From positions 1 to 64,000 of IMG/VR virus record IMGVR_UViG_3300008459_005489: a DNA stretch of 64,000 nt. One strand, 5' to 3'. Every line of letters begins with the position of its first letter. Within the stretch, counting starts at the first letter, position 1. The notes below the pieces were generated by a model. It was not told the DNA's origin, searched no databases, and saw only the letters and a list, made by a program, of their open reading frames with translations. Source of the stretch: a virus. Positions 9,437 to 17,010 of this stretch are shown in pieces. The position numbers were made by a program, and so were the translations under genes.

Positions 9437-9759
9437 TTGAATTTCAATCTAAAAAATGTTTGATTTGGCTCGCTGAGTCGGGCCATGATTCGATATCGAT
9501 AGCCATAACTGCTGTGATCTATTTGACGCATCCAATAAGGCTTTTCCACAGCATGCTCCATCACAAACTTTCCTGCTTCACTGTCTTGCCATTCACTTAT
9601 GGGCTGCGCCGCATACAAGTCCGGATCTTCTACATCGCCCATGGAGAACTCATGTACGCAAATGTCACTAAAGCGCACTACGTGATCATCGATGATTTTG
9701 CATTCTGCACCCTGCCAGTGCATGGAAGTTTCATAAAGAAGGGTAGCTAGTGTTGACAT
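9433..9759 (-). CDS. Hypothetical protein, 108 aa
   Basis: No family recognised. Soluble, mixed composition, with a basic C-terminus. The stop overlaps the epimerase start (ATGA), and a promoter with the -10 box ending only five bases before the ATG precedes it, so it probably starts a leaderless transcript that includes the epimerase and aminotransferase. Confidence 0.7.
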   Translation of the reverse strand: MSTLATLLYETSMHWQGAECKIIDDHVVRFSDICVHEFSMGDVEDPDLYAAQPISEWQDSEAGKFVMEHAVEKPYWMRQIDHSSYGYRYRIMARLSEPNQTFFRLKFK

Positions 9760-9764
9760 GCAAC

Positions 9765-9793
9765 ATTGTAGCAGATTACTCTGCTAAGGTCGA
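9765..9793 (-). promoter_or_regulatory. sigma70-type promoter, leaderless
   Basis: TCGACC, 17 bp, TACAAT on the minus strand, inside the 3' end of thyX. Only five bases separate the -10 box from the ATG at 9759, so transcription should begin at or next to the start codon. Confidence 0.6.
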
Positions 9794-10456
9794 TGCCATT
9801 GGGAAGATGGCAGCAATGGCTTTGGCGCAGGCCCGAGCAACGGCCTGGTGTTCTTTTTGTGTGCCGTTGTCTGATCGTAGTTCAATAAAGTGAATCCATG
9901 ATCTCAAGGTGCCATTCATGTACAGTCGGCTTGACATCATGCCTTCGGGCAGCACAGCACGAGCCTGTTCCTTGGCAATGCCATTTTTGATAGCCCAGTC
10001 GTAGGCTTCAATGGCTGCCATTTTTACACGTTGTTGAGCACGTTCCCACCCCATGGCCAAGTTACGTGCTTCGGGATTGTCCTGTACCAGCTCTATGCTG
10101 TTCTGTCTATTCGTGGTGTCTTGCAGTCGTGCTTCGCGTAGTACGAATTCAAGATCCTTTGTTGGGTCAGCATAGCGTTGCGAAAACTCTTGGAAGCTGA
10201 AACTTCTGTGACGGAGGATTTGCCGCGCAATATCTCTTGTTGTCGTAATTTCCATGCAAGCACTGACCATTTCAAGGGGGCTCCAGTGCTGGTGTCGAAC
10301 AAGATACCGGATAAGTTTCTCGCTAGTGTCTGTGTTGAATTGGTTGGAGGGATTGCTGACACGGGCGCAGTACGCAATGAGTTCTTGTGCATCTCCAATG
10401 CCTTGAGTTGCAAATTCCTGGGTAGGTTGACTATAGCTGAGTAATTTAGCATTCAT
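9776..10456 (-). CDS. thyX: Flavin-dependent thymidylate synthase ThyX
   Basis: 226 residues. RHRSFSFQEFSQRY (about residues 81-94) is the ThyX signature (RHR, then S and R-Y), contributing to FAD and dUMP binding. ThyX makes dTMP from dUMP with methylenetetrahydrofolate and NADPH, supplying thymidylate for phage DNA synthesis. Length fits the family. The start overlaps the upstream stop by four bases. Confidence 0.96.
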   Translation of the reverse strand: MNAKLLSYSQPTQEFATQGIGDAQELIAYCARVSNPSNQFNTDTSEKLIRYLVRHQHWSPLEMVSACMEITTTRDIARQILRHRSFSFQEFSQRYADPTKDLEFVLREARLQDTTNRQNSIELVQDNPEARNLAMGWERAQQRVKMAAIEAYDWAIKNGIAKEQARAVLPEGMMSSRLYMNGTLRSWIHFIELRSDNGTQKEHQAVARACAKAIAAIFPMASTLAE

Positions 10457-10725
10457 TTGGTGAAATTAATTTTTTTAAGGATTGGATCATTGGGAAAATT
10501 ATTTTTCAAAGTTTCAAGTGCATCCACACGCCACTCTAACAATTTGAAATTCAATACCCACGGAAAAATTGCATGAACAACACTGCCCAAAGACAAAAAA
10601 AGTAACTTACCGGCTTCGAACATTGACAGTGCAAAATGCCAAATGTAATTTACCACTGGATTATTTTTTTGTCTGCCAGCGTATGCGGATGCCTGTTGCA
10701 AGTGCTGAGAATTGAACCAAGTCAT
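10453..10725 (-). CDS. DUF6356-like small membrane protein
   Basis: 90 residues with two hydrophobic stretches (about 26-48 and 49-63): the SMFEAGKLLFLSLGSVVHAIFPWVL region resembles the DUF6356 family, sometimes labelled capsule-biosynthesis protein, though its real function is unknown. ATGA overlap with thyX downstream. The family match is from memory of the pattern and needs a profile search. Confidence 0.65.
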   Translation of the reverse strand: MTWFNSQHLQQASAYAGRQKNNPVVNYIWHFALSMFEAGKLLFLSLGSVVHAIFPWVLNFKLLEWRVDALETLKNNFPNDPILKKINFTK

Positions 10726-11024
10726 AGATCTTTTAGTAATTTGTCAGTTTCGGGTTGCACAATAGTAGCAATAGCACCAACGTCAAGAATAAAATCAACG
10801 TCACGCACAGCTTCTCCAAGGTCGGCCAAGGTTCTTGACATCACAGTTTCAATTTCATCAAAGTCAAGACCTTGACGTCGTAGTAGGTCAAGATTGATGG
10901 TGCGTTGCCGCTTGCCATGCAACTTGACCACAACTTTTTTTATACACTCAAGTGGAACATCGGTGATGTCTACATCGTCAATGATGTGTTCCCAGCGTTC
11001 CAAGAACTCATTACTGAACTGCAT
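10722..11024 (-). CDS. Conserved phage-type hypothetical protein, 100 aa
   Basis: I chose the ATG at 11024 (MQFSNEF) because it sits just inside the end of the upstream gene with a purine-rich stretch before it; an upstream in-frame ATG at 11072 would run deep into that gene. Alpha/beta composition with many acidic residues (EHIIDDVDITDVPLE). Function unknown; the tight overlaps indicate part of the thyX operon. Confidence 0.72.
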   Translation of the reverse strand: MQFSNEFLERWEHIIDDVDITDVPLECIKKVVVKLHGKRQRTINLDLLRRQGLDFDEIETVMSRTLADLGEAVRDVDFILDVGAIATIVQPETDKLLKDL

Positions 11025-11736
11025 CGGCCGCTGCCTTCTTGCGACTGCGTGTTTTGGCGGCAACGGGTTCAACGGCAGTGGTTACAGGAACAGTTTTAGC
11101 AGACTTCATGTTCACAGCAGGAAACATTTTTTGTGCTTCTTTTTTCATTCTGGCGGCTTCGGCAACCAGGCCTTTGGCATCCGCTTCCATTTTCTTGGCC
11201 TGCGCCAGCATGTTGGCTGCCAGTGACTGGTCATCCAATGCACCTGATGCAGGAGCGACCAATGGTGCTACTAACGCTTCGGCTTCTGAAATGCGACCTT
11301 CTTTGAATGCCTTCTCTGCTTTGCGTTTGGTGGCAGGGTCAACAATGCCGGCATTGGCATCCAGTTCCTGCATGCGTTTGAGAGCCTCGGCGCCTGATTC
11401 CATTTCTTTTACAATGCGGTTTAGTTCGTCAAGTTTGACATTGCTTTGTGCAGTGGGTGTGACAATCACCTGATTGGTATTGATCTTCTTCAACATGCCT
11501 TCATTGTGCAAGGCTTGTAAAATAACTCTACCATCCGGCAACAAGTTGCGATGCAACACATCAGCCAAGTTAGGACTTTGTTGACCAGGAGCTGATTCCA
11601 AAATAGTCATGATGGTATTGTGAATATGCGATGGTAATGTTTCGGGATAAATCACCAGGCACATGTGTTCTTGGCCGGGTAGTTCTCTAAATATGATTGC
11701 AACCTTGCGGTCACCGTGTCGTCCTATGTGTTTCAT
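11011..11736 (-). CDS. Conserved phage-type protein with Ala/Lys-rich C-terminus
   Basis: 241 residues. The first about 95 form a compact domain (MKHIGRHGDRKVAIIFRELPG...) of a type I associate with large T4-like phages; the rest is Ala/Glu/Lys-rich and predicted helical or coiled coil, ending in a very basic tail (KTRSRKKAAA). Function unknown; a structural or nucleic-acid-associated role is possible. The start overlaps the upstream stop by four bases. Confidence 0.75.
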   Translation of the reverse strand: MKHIGRHGDRKVAIIFRELPGQEHMCLVIYPETLPSHIHNTIMTILESAPGQQSPNLADVLHRNLLPDGRVILQALHNEGMLKKINTNQVIVTPTAQSNVKLDELNRIVKEMESGAEALKRMQELDANAGIVDPATKRKAEKAFKEGRISEAEALVAPLVAPASGALDDQSLAANMLAQAKKMEADAKGLVAEAARMKKEAQKMFPAVNMKSAKTVPVTTAVEPVAAKTRSRKKAAADAVQ

Positions 11737-11948
11737 TGTGATTCTCCTTGTGTGGGTTCAGCTGACGGTTGTGCCTCAGCCTGTGCGGCCAATTGTGCTT
11801 GAGTAGCTGTTAAGAAAGCACCCAGTTTGTCATAGATGCCGCCAACAGTGCTCATTTCATTGGCACGAAAAGCGCCACGTGCAGTGGCAGCTTCGATTAA
11901 GTTTTTGAGTGATGCCATGTCGGCCAGGGTAAGTGATGCGTTTTCCAT
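11733..11948 (-). CDS. Small conserved phage-type protein, 71 aa
   Basis: Begins MENASLTLADMASLKNLIE, helical, with a Gln/Ala-rich tail. I prefer the ATG at 11948 because the longer frame overlaps the well-formed gene at 11986-12192. Found next to the preceding gene in an ATGA overlap. Function unknown. Confidence 0.72.
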   Translation of the reverse strand: MENASLTLADMASLKNLIEAATARGAFRANEMSTVGGIYDKLGAFLTATQAQLAAQAEAQPSAEPTQGESQ

Positions 11949-11985
11949 GTAAATATTTAAGGCAACGGAATGAGGGTGGAATATT

Positions 11986-12192
11986 TTATGGAGTATTTTG
12001 GAAAAACTCTTCGGCCCGACGTTTTGCTTCTGCTTCACTTGCAGCCCACACTGTGACCATGGCTGTTGAGCCTGCAATCTCAATGTCAAACGGCACCGCA
12101 CCCGAAAAGGCAAAATCTTCAGGAACACTTACTTTGACTATGAACTGTTCCAGACGCTTGATCCTGTTGATGATATGTTCAATGGTGTTCAT
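11986..12192 (-). CDS. Small hypothetical protein, 68 aa
   Basis: N-terminal helix (MNTIEHIINRIKRLEQ) followed by a beta-rich segment and a C-terminal helix (SEAEAKRRAEEFF). Start ATG at 12192 lies within the end of the upstream 45-aa gene. Function unknown. Confidence 0.68.
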   Translation of the reverse strand: MNTIEHIINRIKRLEQFIVKVSVPEDFAFSGAVPFDIEIAGSTAMVTVWAASEAEAKRRAEEFFQNTP

Positions 12193-12316
12193 CACGCTTG
12201 TTCCAGTCTCTACGTGCTATACGTGCTTCTTCAATACAACGAGTGATCATGGGCCATGCATACGGCGCCACAAATCCAAACATGGCACCGTACACAAACC
12301 ATTCAAATTGAATCAC
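12179..12316 (-). CDS. Small membrane protein, 45 aa, GTG start
   Basis: One hydrophobic helix (WFVYGAMFGFVAPYAW) followed by a basic tail with EEARIARRDWNKR. The GTG start overlaps the upstream stop as GTGA, and the 3' end overlaps the next gene by 14 bases; this chain of overlaps is the main support. Function unknown. Confidence 0.6.
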   Translation of the reverse strand: MIQFEWFVYGAMFGFVAPYAWPMITRCIEEARIARRDWNKRDEHH

Positions 12317-12534
12317 GCTATTCGTCCCAGTACACTGTAAAACAATCCGTTGAGCATGTGGGTGCAGTTCTGACCTTGTCGGTGCAGGAGATACATCTGT
12401 TCAACCAATTCTCGGGCATTGATATTGCCTTCAGGAGGCAATTCGCCGCGTGATTCTAGTTCTTCTAACAAATCGTTGGTGTCAAAATCTACTAGATCTA
12501 CATCAACTTCTACTTCGGTGTACACTGTTGGCAT
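12313..12534 (-). CDS. Acidic small protein, 73 aa
   Basis: Very acidic N-terminus (TEVEVDVDLVDFDTNDLLEE) then a helical segment. No family recognised. Directly abuts the upstream 81-aa gene. Confidence 0.68.
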   Translation of the reverse strand: MPTVYTEVEVDVDLVDFDTNDLLEELESRGELPPEGNINARELVEQMYLLHRQGQNCTHMLNGLFYSVLGRIA

Positions 12535-12780
12535 TTAAAACTCCTTCATGCGCTTAATATCTTCATGTTTGACAATTACCACATTCTTTACAACACCTTC
12601 GTACTTGACGGGCAAATCCAAGTGTATGCTGATCTTGGGCCCTTGCACCGGACTGATTAGTGTGTCATTACCCACAGTGCCTGCAAAGGGAATGCCGTTC
12701 CAGTGACCGAATACCCTGTCGCCTATTGAGTACTCTGGCTGGTATCCAGTGCGTTCAAAGTATTCGGTCTGATTGCCCAT
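12535..12780 (-). CDS. Small beta-rich protein, 81 aa
   Basis: Contains YSIGDRVFGHWNGIPFAGTVG, a pattern typical of small SH3-like/KOW barrels, then a Lys/Val-rich strand pair. Function unknown. The ATG overlaps the upstream TAA (TAATG). Confidence 0.7.
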   Translation of the reverse strand: MGNQTEYFERTGYQPEYSIGDRVFGHWNGIPFAGTVGNDTLISPVQGPKISIHLDLPVKYEGVVKNVVIVKHEDIKRMKEF

Positions 12781-12941
12781 TATTGTTGTTGCACACAGAA
12801 CAAGTGAGCATTTAGTCCACGGTCTTTTAATATCTTAGAAAGGTCTCTACATTCTTGATATGTTTTGACTTCGGCCAATTGAGAGAACTTTATCTCAAAC
12901 GGTGCCACATCCATTGTAAGTGCAATAATCAGTGCCCACAT
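12780..12941 (-). CDS. Small hypothetical protein, 53 aa
   Basis: Starts MWALIIALTMDVAPFEIKF; the rest is a helical YQECRDLSKILKDRGLNAHLF segment. It fills the space between the SPFH gene and the 81-aa gene exactly, with TAATG at its 3' end and only one base from the SPFH stop, so it is very likely translated. Function unknown. Confidence 0.62.
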   Translation of the reverse strand: MWALIIALTMDVAPFEIKFSQLAEVKTYQECRDLSKILKDRGLNAHLFCVQQQ

Positions 12942-12942
12942 A

Positions 12943-13737
12943 TTACTTGGGCATCATCAATGCGTTGAAGTTTGAAGGAACCACAATGGTCTGCACTTGA
13001 CCGTTCTTGATACCTTCACTAATATTCAACATGGCCTGTGCTTGCATGAACGCAATTGACGCACCGCTATTGTTGGCCAGTGCTGCCATTCTGCGTGACT
13101 CTGCTTCGGCAGTTTTTACTTCAACTTCTTTCTGCTTCAACTCATTCTTGCTACGAACCAAAGCATTGGCACTCTCAACCACTGTGTCACTGGGCAACAC
13201 ATTACGAATCATAACTTGATTGATGGTGATCGAGCCATCTAGTTTTTCTTCAGCAAGATTGCGAGTAATCTCTTCCCTGATGTAGTTTTCCATTTCAGTG
13301 CGATTGTCTGCCATGTCCAGGGCTTCGTGCTTGCGGGCTGATTTGTAGATGGCATTGCGAGCATTTTGCACAATGTAGTTGTACATCACATAAGTGTCGC
13401 CTTTGAACTCAGCGTGGAAACTTTTGTTCTTGGTTGCGTACAATTCACTCACCTGTTGTGGGTTGATGTTGTAAACTACCACAGCATCAAAGTCTTTCAT
13501 GGTTGAGTTGTCTTTGGCCACAGGAGTCATGTTCTCCAATGTGACATTAACGTCCTTGATGGGGAATGTAAGCACATCACCTATCATGGTTTGATTGAAT
13601 GATCCAGGCAACAATTCACCTGGCTGAATCTGTCGGTCAAAGCCCACACGCACACCCACAGTACCAGTTTCAATGCGAGTACAACCTGAGGCAAGAACAG
13701 CGGCTGCAAGAATAGAGAGAGTCAAAATACGTTTCAT
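12943..13737 (-). CDS. SPFH/prohibitin-domain lipoprotein
   Basis: 264 residues. The N-terminus is a lipoprotein signal peptide with lipobox LASGC (Cys about residue 19), so the protein is likely anchored to a membrane on the periplasmic side. GTVGVRVGFDRQIQPGELLPG is the SPFH/Band 7 entry motif, followed by the Band 7 body and a Glu/Lys/Ala-rich coiled coil (about 195-225). SPFH proteins form large membrane rings that scaffold or protect other membrane proteins, for example around HflKC/FtsH. It has its own promoter (13787-13815) and an AAGGA ribosome site. In phages the role is unknown. Confidence 0.88.
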   Translation of the reverse strand: MKRILTLSILAAAVLASGCTRIETGTVGVRVGFDRQIQPGELLPGSFNQTMIGDVLTFPIKDVNVTLENMTPVAKDNSTMKDFDAVVVYNINPQQVSELYATKNKSFHAEFKGDTYVMYNYIVQNARNAIYKSARKHEALDMADNRTEMENYIREEITRNLAEEKLDGSITINQVMIRNVLPSDTVVESANALVRSKNELKQKEVEVKTAEAESRRMAALANNSGASIAFMQAQAMLNISEGIKNGQVQTIVVPSNFNALMMPK

Positions 13738-13746
13738 GTTTTTCCT

Positions 13747-13923
13747 TTAAAATAAAACTACAAGAGTGATTAAAAATACAAGTGTTAGTATAGCACAGAT
13801 AGCACTATATGTCAATAGTTTGGTCACCGACCAAAGTTCTTTTTCGGTCATTTCTCTAATGGTTTTAATGCCAACAAAGAACAGCCCAAAAATAACTACA
13901 AAAGCCAATATGATTTTAAACAT
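13747..13923 (-). CDS. Small two-helix membrane protein, 58 aa
   Basis: Two hydrophobic helices (residues about 3-19 and 36-58) flank a charged loop IKTIREMTEKELWSVTK. Start ATG at 13923 overlaps the upstream gene end by 8 bases. The promoter for the SPFH lipoprotein lies inside this gene. Function unknown. Confidence 0.68.
   Translation of the reverse strand: MFKIILAFVVIFGLFFVGIKTIREMTEKELWSVTKLLTYSAICAILTLVFLITLVVLF
13787..13815 (-). promoter_or_regulatory. sigma70-type promoter for SPFH lipoprotein gene
   Basis: TTGACA, 17 bp, TATACT, located inside the upstream membrane-protein gene. It leaves a leader of about 43 bases with an AAGGA site before the SPFH start. Confidence 0.75.
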
Positions 13924-14296
13924 TTCGATTGTTCCATTTATGTATATTTTCTAATCGTTGCTCATCTGTGAGTTCATCACAACGGCTGCTGTGATCTGGC
14001 ATGCGTAAGAATTGATCTGTGCCCACTCGTGGGCCATAGGTCTTCCTAAACACACTCATGATAAAGCCTGTGCTAAAAGCCATGGTGATCAAGGCAATAT
14101 GTCCCAGCATGTTGTAGCCAATATAAAATAGTTCTCCAAAGAACAGGCCAAACGCCAAACACCAAAAACACGCCAACAAAATACTAGTTAGATATTTAAG
14201 ATAAGTTGGCGCATACCGCAGGCTGTTGAGATTGGGATTGAGTCCATCTCTAAAGGCCTTGTACAAGATGTAGATAAACTTCAATACTGAAAACAT
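13916..14296 (-). CDS. Membrane protein, 126 aa
   Basis: Start ATG at 14296 was chosen because AAAGGA lies seven bases upstream and it forms TAATG with the preceding stop; an in-frame ATG 18 bases earlier is less likely. Two or three hydrophobic segments between residues 35 and 90, then a soluble tail ending HKWNNRNV. Function unknown. Confidence 0.72.
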   Translation of the reverse strand: MFSVLKFIYILYKAFRDGLNPNLNSLRYAPTYLKYLTSILLACFWCLAFGLFFGELFYIGYNMLGHIALITMAFSTGFIMSVFRKTYGPRVGTDQFLRMPDHSSRCDELTDEQRLENIHKWNNRNV

Positions 14297-14580
14297 TACA
14301 ATTCCTTTGTCCAATGTGCGATAAAACTATCACGGTCTTTGCTATCTCTAAACCAAAATGCAGTAGGATCCACATAGTATCTAAGACCAGGTGCCTCAAC
14401 CTTTACAGTTTGTCCCACAATACCCTTAACTCTTCGACCTGCAGGACCAAATGTCTTTTCAGCCCACTCAATCATACTGGCACCGTGTTGCATTCTTATG
14501 GGCAATAGTGGCCTCACAACATGATATAGTTCGTTGTACAGCGACCTTGTTTGACACAGTAGGTTGTGATCCGGTGTCAT
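14296..14580 (-). CDS. Hypothetical protein, 94 aa
   Basis: Start at 14580 chosen from the ATGA overlap with the upstream gene and a GGAG site. Mixed alpha/beta with Trp and Phe in the C-terminal half (PTAFWFRDSKDRDSF). Function unknown. Confidence 0.68.
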   Translation of the reverse strand: MTPDHNLLCQTRSLYNELYHVVRPLLPIRMQHGASMIEWAEKTFGPAGRRVKGIVGQTVKVEAPGLRYYVDPTAFWFRDSKDRDSFIAHWTKEL

Positions 14581-14798
14581 TGATAACTCCATATCATTGT
14601 GGCACTGTCTTGGGTGAATTTTTTTGACCATGCAACATAACCGCCATTGCTGTCGCTCCAAGGACAATGCTGTTGCCACAGTGCCTGGGCCTCTGCAGGA
14701 TCTGGGTGACCCTTCATCAATTGATCCACTTGAGGTCGTGTGCGCCAACCATCTAGGCTCCAGTCATGTGCTTGCAGTGCAATTTCTAATTCGTTCAT
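14577..14798 (-). CDS. Hypothetical protein, 73 aa
   Basis: Begins MNELEIALQAHDWSL; Trp-rich and acidic (AQALWQQHCPWSDSNGGYVAW). Overlaps both neighbours by four bases, in the same operon as the HExxH/VWA protein. Function unknown. Confidence 0.7.
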   Translation of the reverse strand: MNELEIALQAHDWSLDGWRTRPQVDQLMKGHPDPAEAQALWQQHCPWSDSNGGYVAWSKKFTQDSATMIWSYQ

Positions 14799-15073
14799 TC
14801 TTCAACTCCGAAATGATTTCTAAATCTAACGACTGCATCTACGATACCTTGATTATTGCCTAGAAGGTATTCTCTGATTAAAGGATCTGTTTCTGTGGCA
14901 AGATCCTCATCGGCAACAATCTCCTCCCAAGCTTCTTTCATACATTCTCGCACAATCAACTGGGCGAACACACTGGAGAGTCGTGTCATCTGTTCATGAC
15001 TCAACTGGGTCCATGTTTCAGGCACCGCTTGATCCAATGCCTTGTCAAGTAGTTTTTTGATATGTTCATTCAT
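14795..15073 (-). CDS. Conserved phage-type small helical protein, 92 aa
   Basis: Begins MNEHIKKLLDKALDQ and contains FAQLIVRECMKEAWEEIV, a pattern frequent in small proteins of T4-like phages. Function unknown. It lies 12 bases after the metallopeptidase/VWA gene. Confidence 0.72.
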   Translation of the reverse strand: MNEHIKKLLDKALDQAVPETWTQLSHEQMTRLSSVFAQLIVRECMKEAWEEIVADEDLATETDPLIREYLLGNNQGIVDAVVRFRNHFGVEE

Positions 15074-15084
15074 TCTGGCACTCC

Positions 15085-16389
15085 TCAGTCTTGTTTGCTC
15101 TCATCATAGTAGGCATGTGTGCCCCAGGGTGGCACAATGGTTGTTGTGCCATGCAAGATCCAAGTGGTGTCACAGTATTCGGCGTCACCCCAAGAACCAA
15201 ACGGGTAGCCGTCTGTGAACACGATGAGTCGGCGTGGTGTGATCTCTTGATCTTTCAAGTAGGTAAAGATACAATCAAAATCAGTGCCACCACCACCAGA
15301 CACTTCGTAGTCAATCATGCTGTCAAGATTGTCCGAGTCATATTGCGCAGGGTTATAGCACTGGGTATCAAACGTTGCCACATGTATCTTGTAACTTGGG
15401 AACGAGTCCATGATGCCTTGGATCTCACTCAAAAAGTCTCTCAGCATGTCCTGGCTGATGGAACCAGACGCATCCAACATCACAGCAACATCAATCATTT
15501 CATCGGGCTTTTGTCCCGGCATCACTGCATCCATGTGCCAACCTTTGCGGCTGGCCCGCATCCATGTGTAGTCGGCTTTGATAGTGCTTTCCAGATTCAT
15601 GCGCAAAATTTCACGCCAGTTCAACTGTGGCTCAGTAAGTTGTTGGATCAGTCGCTTGACACCTGCGGGCAAGTTGCCAGCACCGTCCACTGTGGCCGCT
15701 GCCGCCAGCATGGCTTCTTTGATCTCGTCCTTGATGGCTTGTTTGTCCTCTGCGCTCAGTTTAGGACGGCCCTTGCCTTCGCCTTCTTGATCTCCGTCGC
15801 CATCACCTTCACCGTCCAAGTGCTCGTCGATCATTTGATCCAGCAATGAACCAATGTCAATCTTTTCTGCTTTTTCGTACAACTGATCGTATACTTCTTC
15901 CGAACTCAAGCCGTCATACTTGCGATCATACAAGCAAGGTACACTAGTGATCTTCTCACCCACATTGTGTTTCACCAAGTCACCATTCACACAATAGTCA
16001 TTGGCAATGTTCCACAACTGCGGGTCTCTGTCTCCGCGACGTCCAAAGTGATCATACACACAATGCAACACCTCATGTCCAAACAAGAATTCAATTTCTT
16101 TGGGACGCAACATCTCAATAAAGCGGGTATTGTAGTAAAAATTTCTGCCGTCTGTTGCGGCTGTGGCACACCATTCATCAGCATTGATCAGTTTGAGCCG
16201 TGTTGCAAGGTTACCAAAGAAACTAGCCTTCAACAGCAAACCCACACGAGCCGAAACCAACTTTTCACGCACCACGCGATCCAGTTTTGCATCTGTGGCG
16301 CCGATCAAGTTGGCAAATTTCTTTGCGTCATCTTTGGTGGCAGTGGTGCCTGCTGTGGCATGTAGTACGTCAGGGTTGAAATAGTGCAT
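15085..16389 (-). CDS. Zinc metallopeptidase-like plus VWA domain protein
   Basis: 434 residues. An HExxH motif (GHEVLHCVYDHFGRR, about residues 102-116) marks a putative metallopeptidase domain, and the C-terminal part has a MIDAS-type VWA domain: DASGSIS (about 313), GGGGTDFDC and FTDGYP. The middle is acidic and Gly-rich (GEGDGDGDQEGEGKG). Start ATG 16389 is preceded by AAGGAA and a consensus promoter; the in-frame ATG 21 bases upstream is less likely. In many genomes such proteins pair with a MoxR/CobS-type AAA+ ATPase, here 18836-19927, suggesting a chelatase-like or protein-remodelling pair. Confidence 0.88.
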   Translation of the reverse strand: MHYFNPDVLHATAGTTATKDDAKKFANLIGATDAKLDRVVREKLVSARVGLLLKASFFGNLATRLKLINADEWCATAATDGRNFYYNTRFIEMLRPKEIEFLFGHEVLHCVYDHFGRRGDRDPQLWNIANDYCVNGDLVKHNVGEKITSVPCLYDRKYDGLSSEEVYDQLYEKAEKIDIGSLLDQMIDEHLDGEGDGDGDQEGEGKGRPKLSAEDKQAIKDEIKEAMLAAAATVDGAGNLPAGVKRLIQQLTEPQLNWREILRMNLESTIKADYTWMRASRKGWHMDAVMPGQKPDEMIDVAVMLDASGSISQDMLRDFLSEIQGIMDSFPSYKIHVATFDTQCYNPAQYDSDNLDSMIDYEVSGGGGTDFDCIFTYLKDQEITPRRLIVFTDGYPFGSWGDAEYCDTTWILHGTTTIVPPWGTHAYYDESKQD

Positions 16390-16412
16390 GTGATTCCTTG
16401 TTTGTTTCATGT

Positions 16413-16441
16413 ATTATAGCAGAAGTTGAATTAATGGTCAA
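16413..16441 (-). promoter_or_regulatory. sigma70-type promoter for metallopeptidase/VWA operon
   Basis: TTGACC, 17 bp, TATAAT on the minus strand, about 24 bases ahead of the ATG at 16389, with AAGGAA between. Confidence 0.82.
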
Positions 16442-16461
16442 TGTAGTACTTGAGTATTACA

Positions 16462-17010
16462 CTAGTCTGACGCCGAATGAATTTCTATCAAAGGAATATG
16501 GTCGGGATGCTGTATGACGTAATCAATTATTTTAGCAATACTATCTAGTGCTAACCATTTTTCATGTCCAGGTTTGCCATCATTTAGTCCGCCGGCAATT
16601 ATATGTGAAGTTTTAATTCCTTTTTTGTTGTTCAATTGCAGGCTCCGGTCTCGCAATGCTCGCTTTTGTATACTGTATCCACCATAAATGCTATCTATGC
16701 GACCATCATCAACTCCCATCCACTCAGCAGTGCTTCCGATGTTTATAATATGCCCTTTGATATTGTGCTTGGACCAAACATGCCATGTGGTTTCAAGCAA
16801 TGCTAATTGTCCACCATTGCATATAAAACTGCTGTTGATAAAAACATTGTAGTTTTTAATCTTGTTTTGAAAAAAGTCTTCACTGCCCGAATCCCAAAAT
16901 CTCAAATCGTATCCAGTTGCCCTGCTAGCAAATTCTGCCTGAGGAAATTTTCTTTTGATAGCCGAAGCCACAGTAGTATGATCGGGGTTTCCTGTGCAAA
17001 GTATATTCAT
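16462..17010 (-). CDS. Short-chain dehydrogenase/reductase-like protein
   Basis: 182 residues. INIGSTAEW supplies the catalytic Ser region and YSIQK the Tyr-x-x-x-Lys pair; the N-terminal Rossmann glycine motif is reduced (CTGNPDHTTVASAIK), so cofactor use is uncertain. Shorter than typical SDRs (about 250). AT-richer than its neighbours. The start overlaps the radical SAM gene stop (ATGA), suggesting the two act in one pathway. Confidence 0.75.
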   Translation of the reverse strand: MNILCTGNPDHTTVASAIKRKFPQAEFASRATGYDLRFWDSGSEDFFQNKIKNYNVFINSSFICNGGQLALLETTWHVWSKHNIKGHIINIGSTAEWMGVDDGRIDSIYGGYSIQKRALRDRSLQLNNKKGIKTSHIIAGGLNDGKPGHEKWLALDSIAKIIDYVIQHPDHIPLIEIHSASD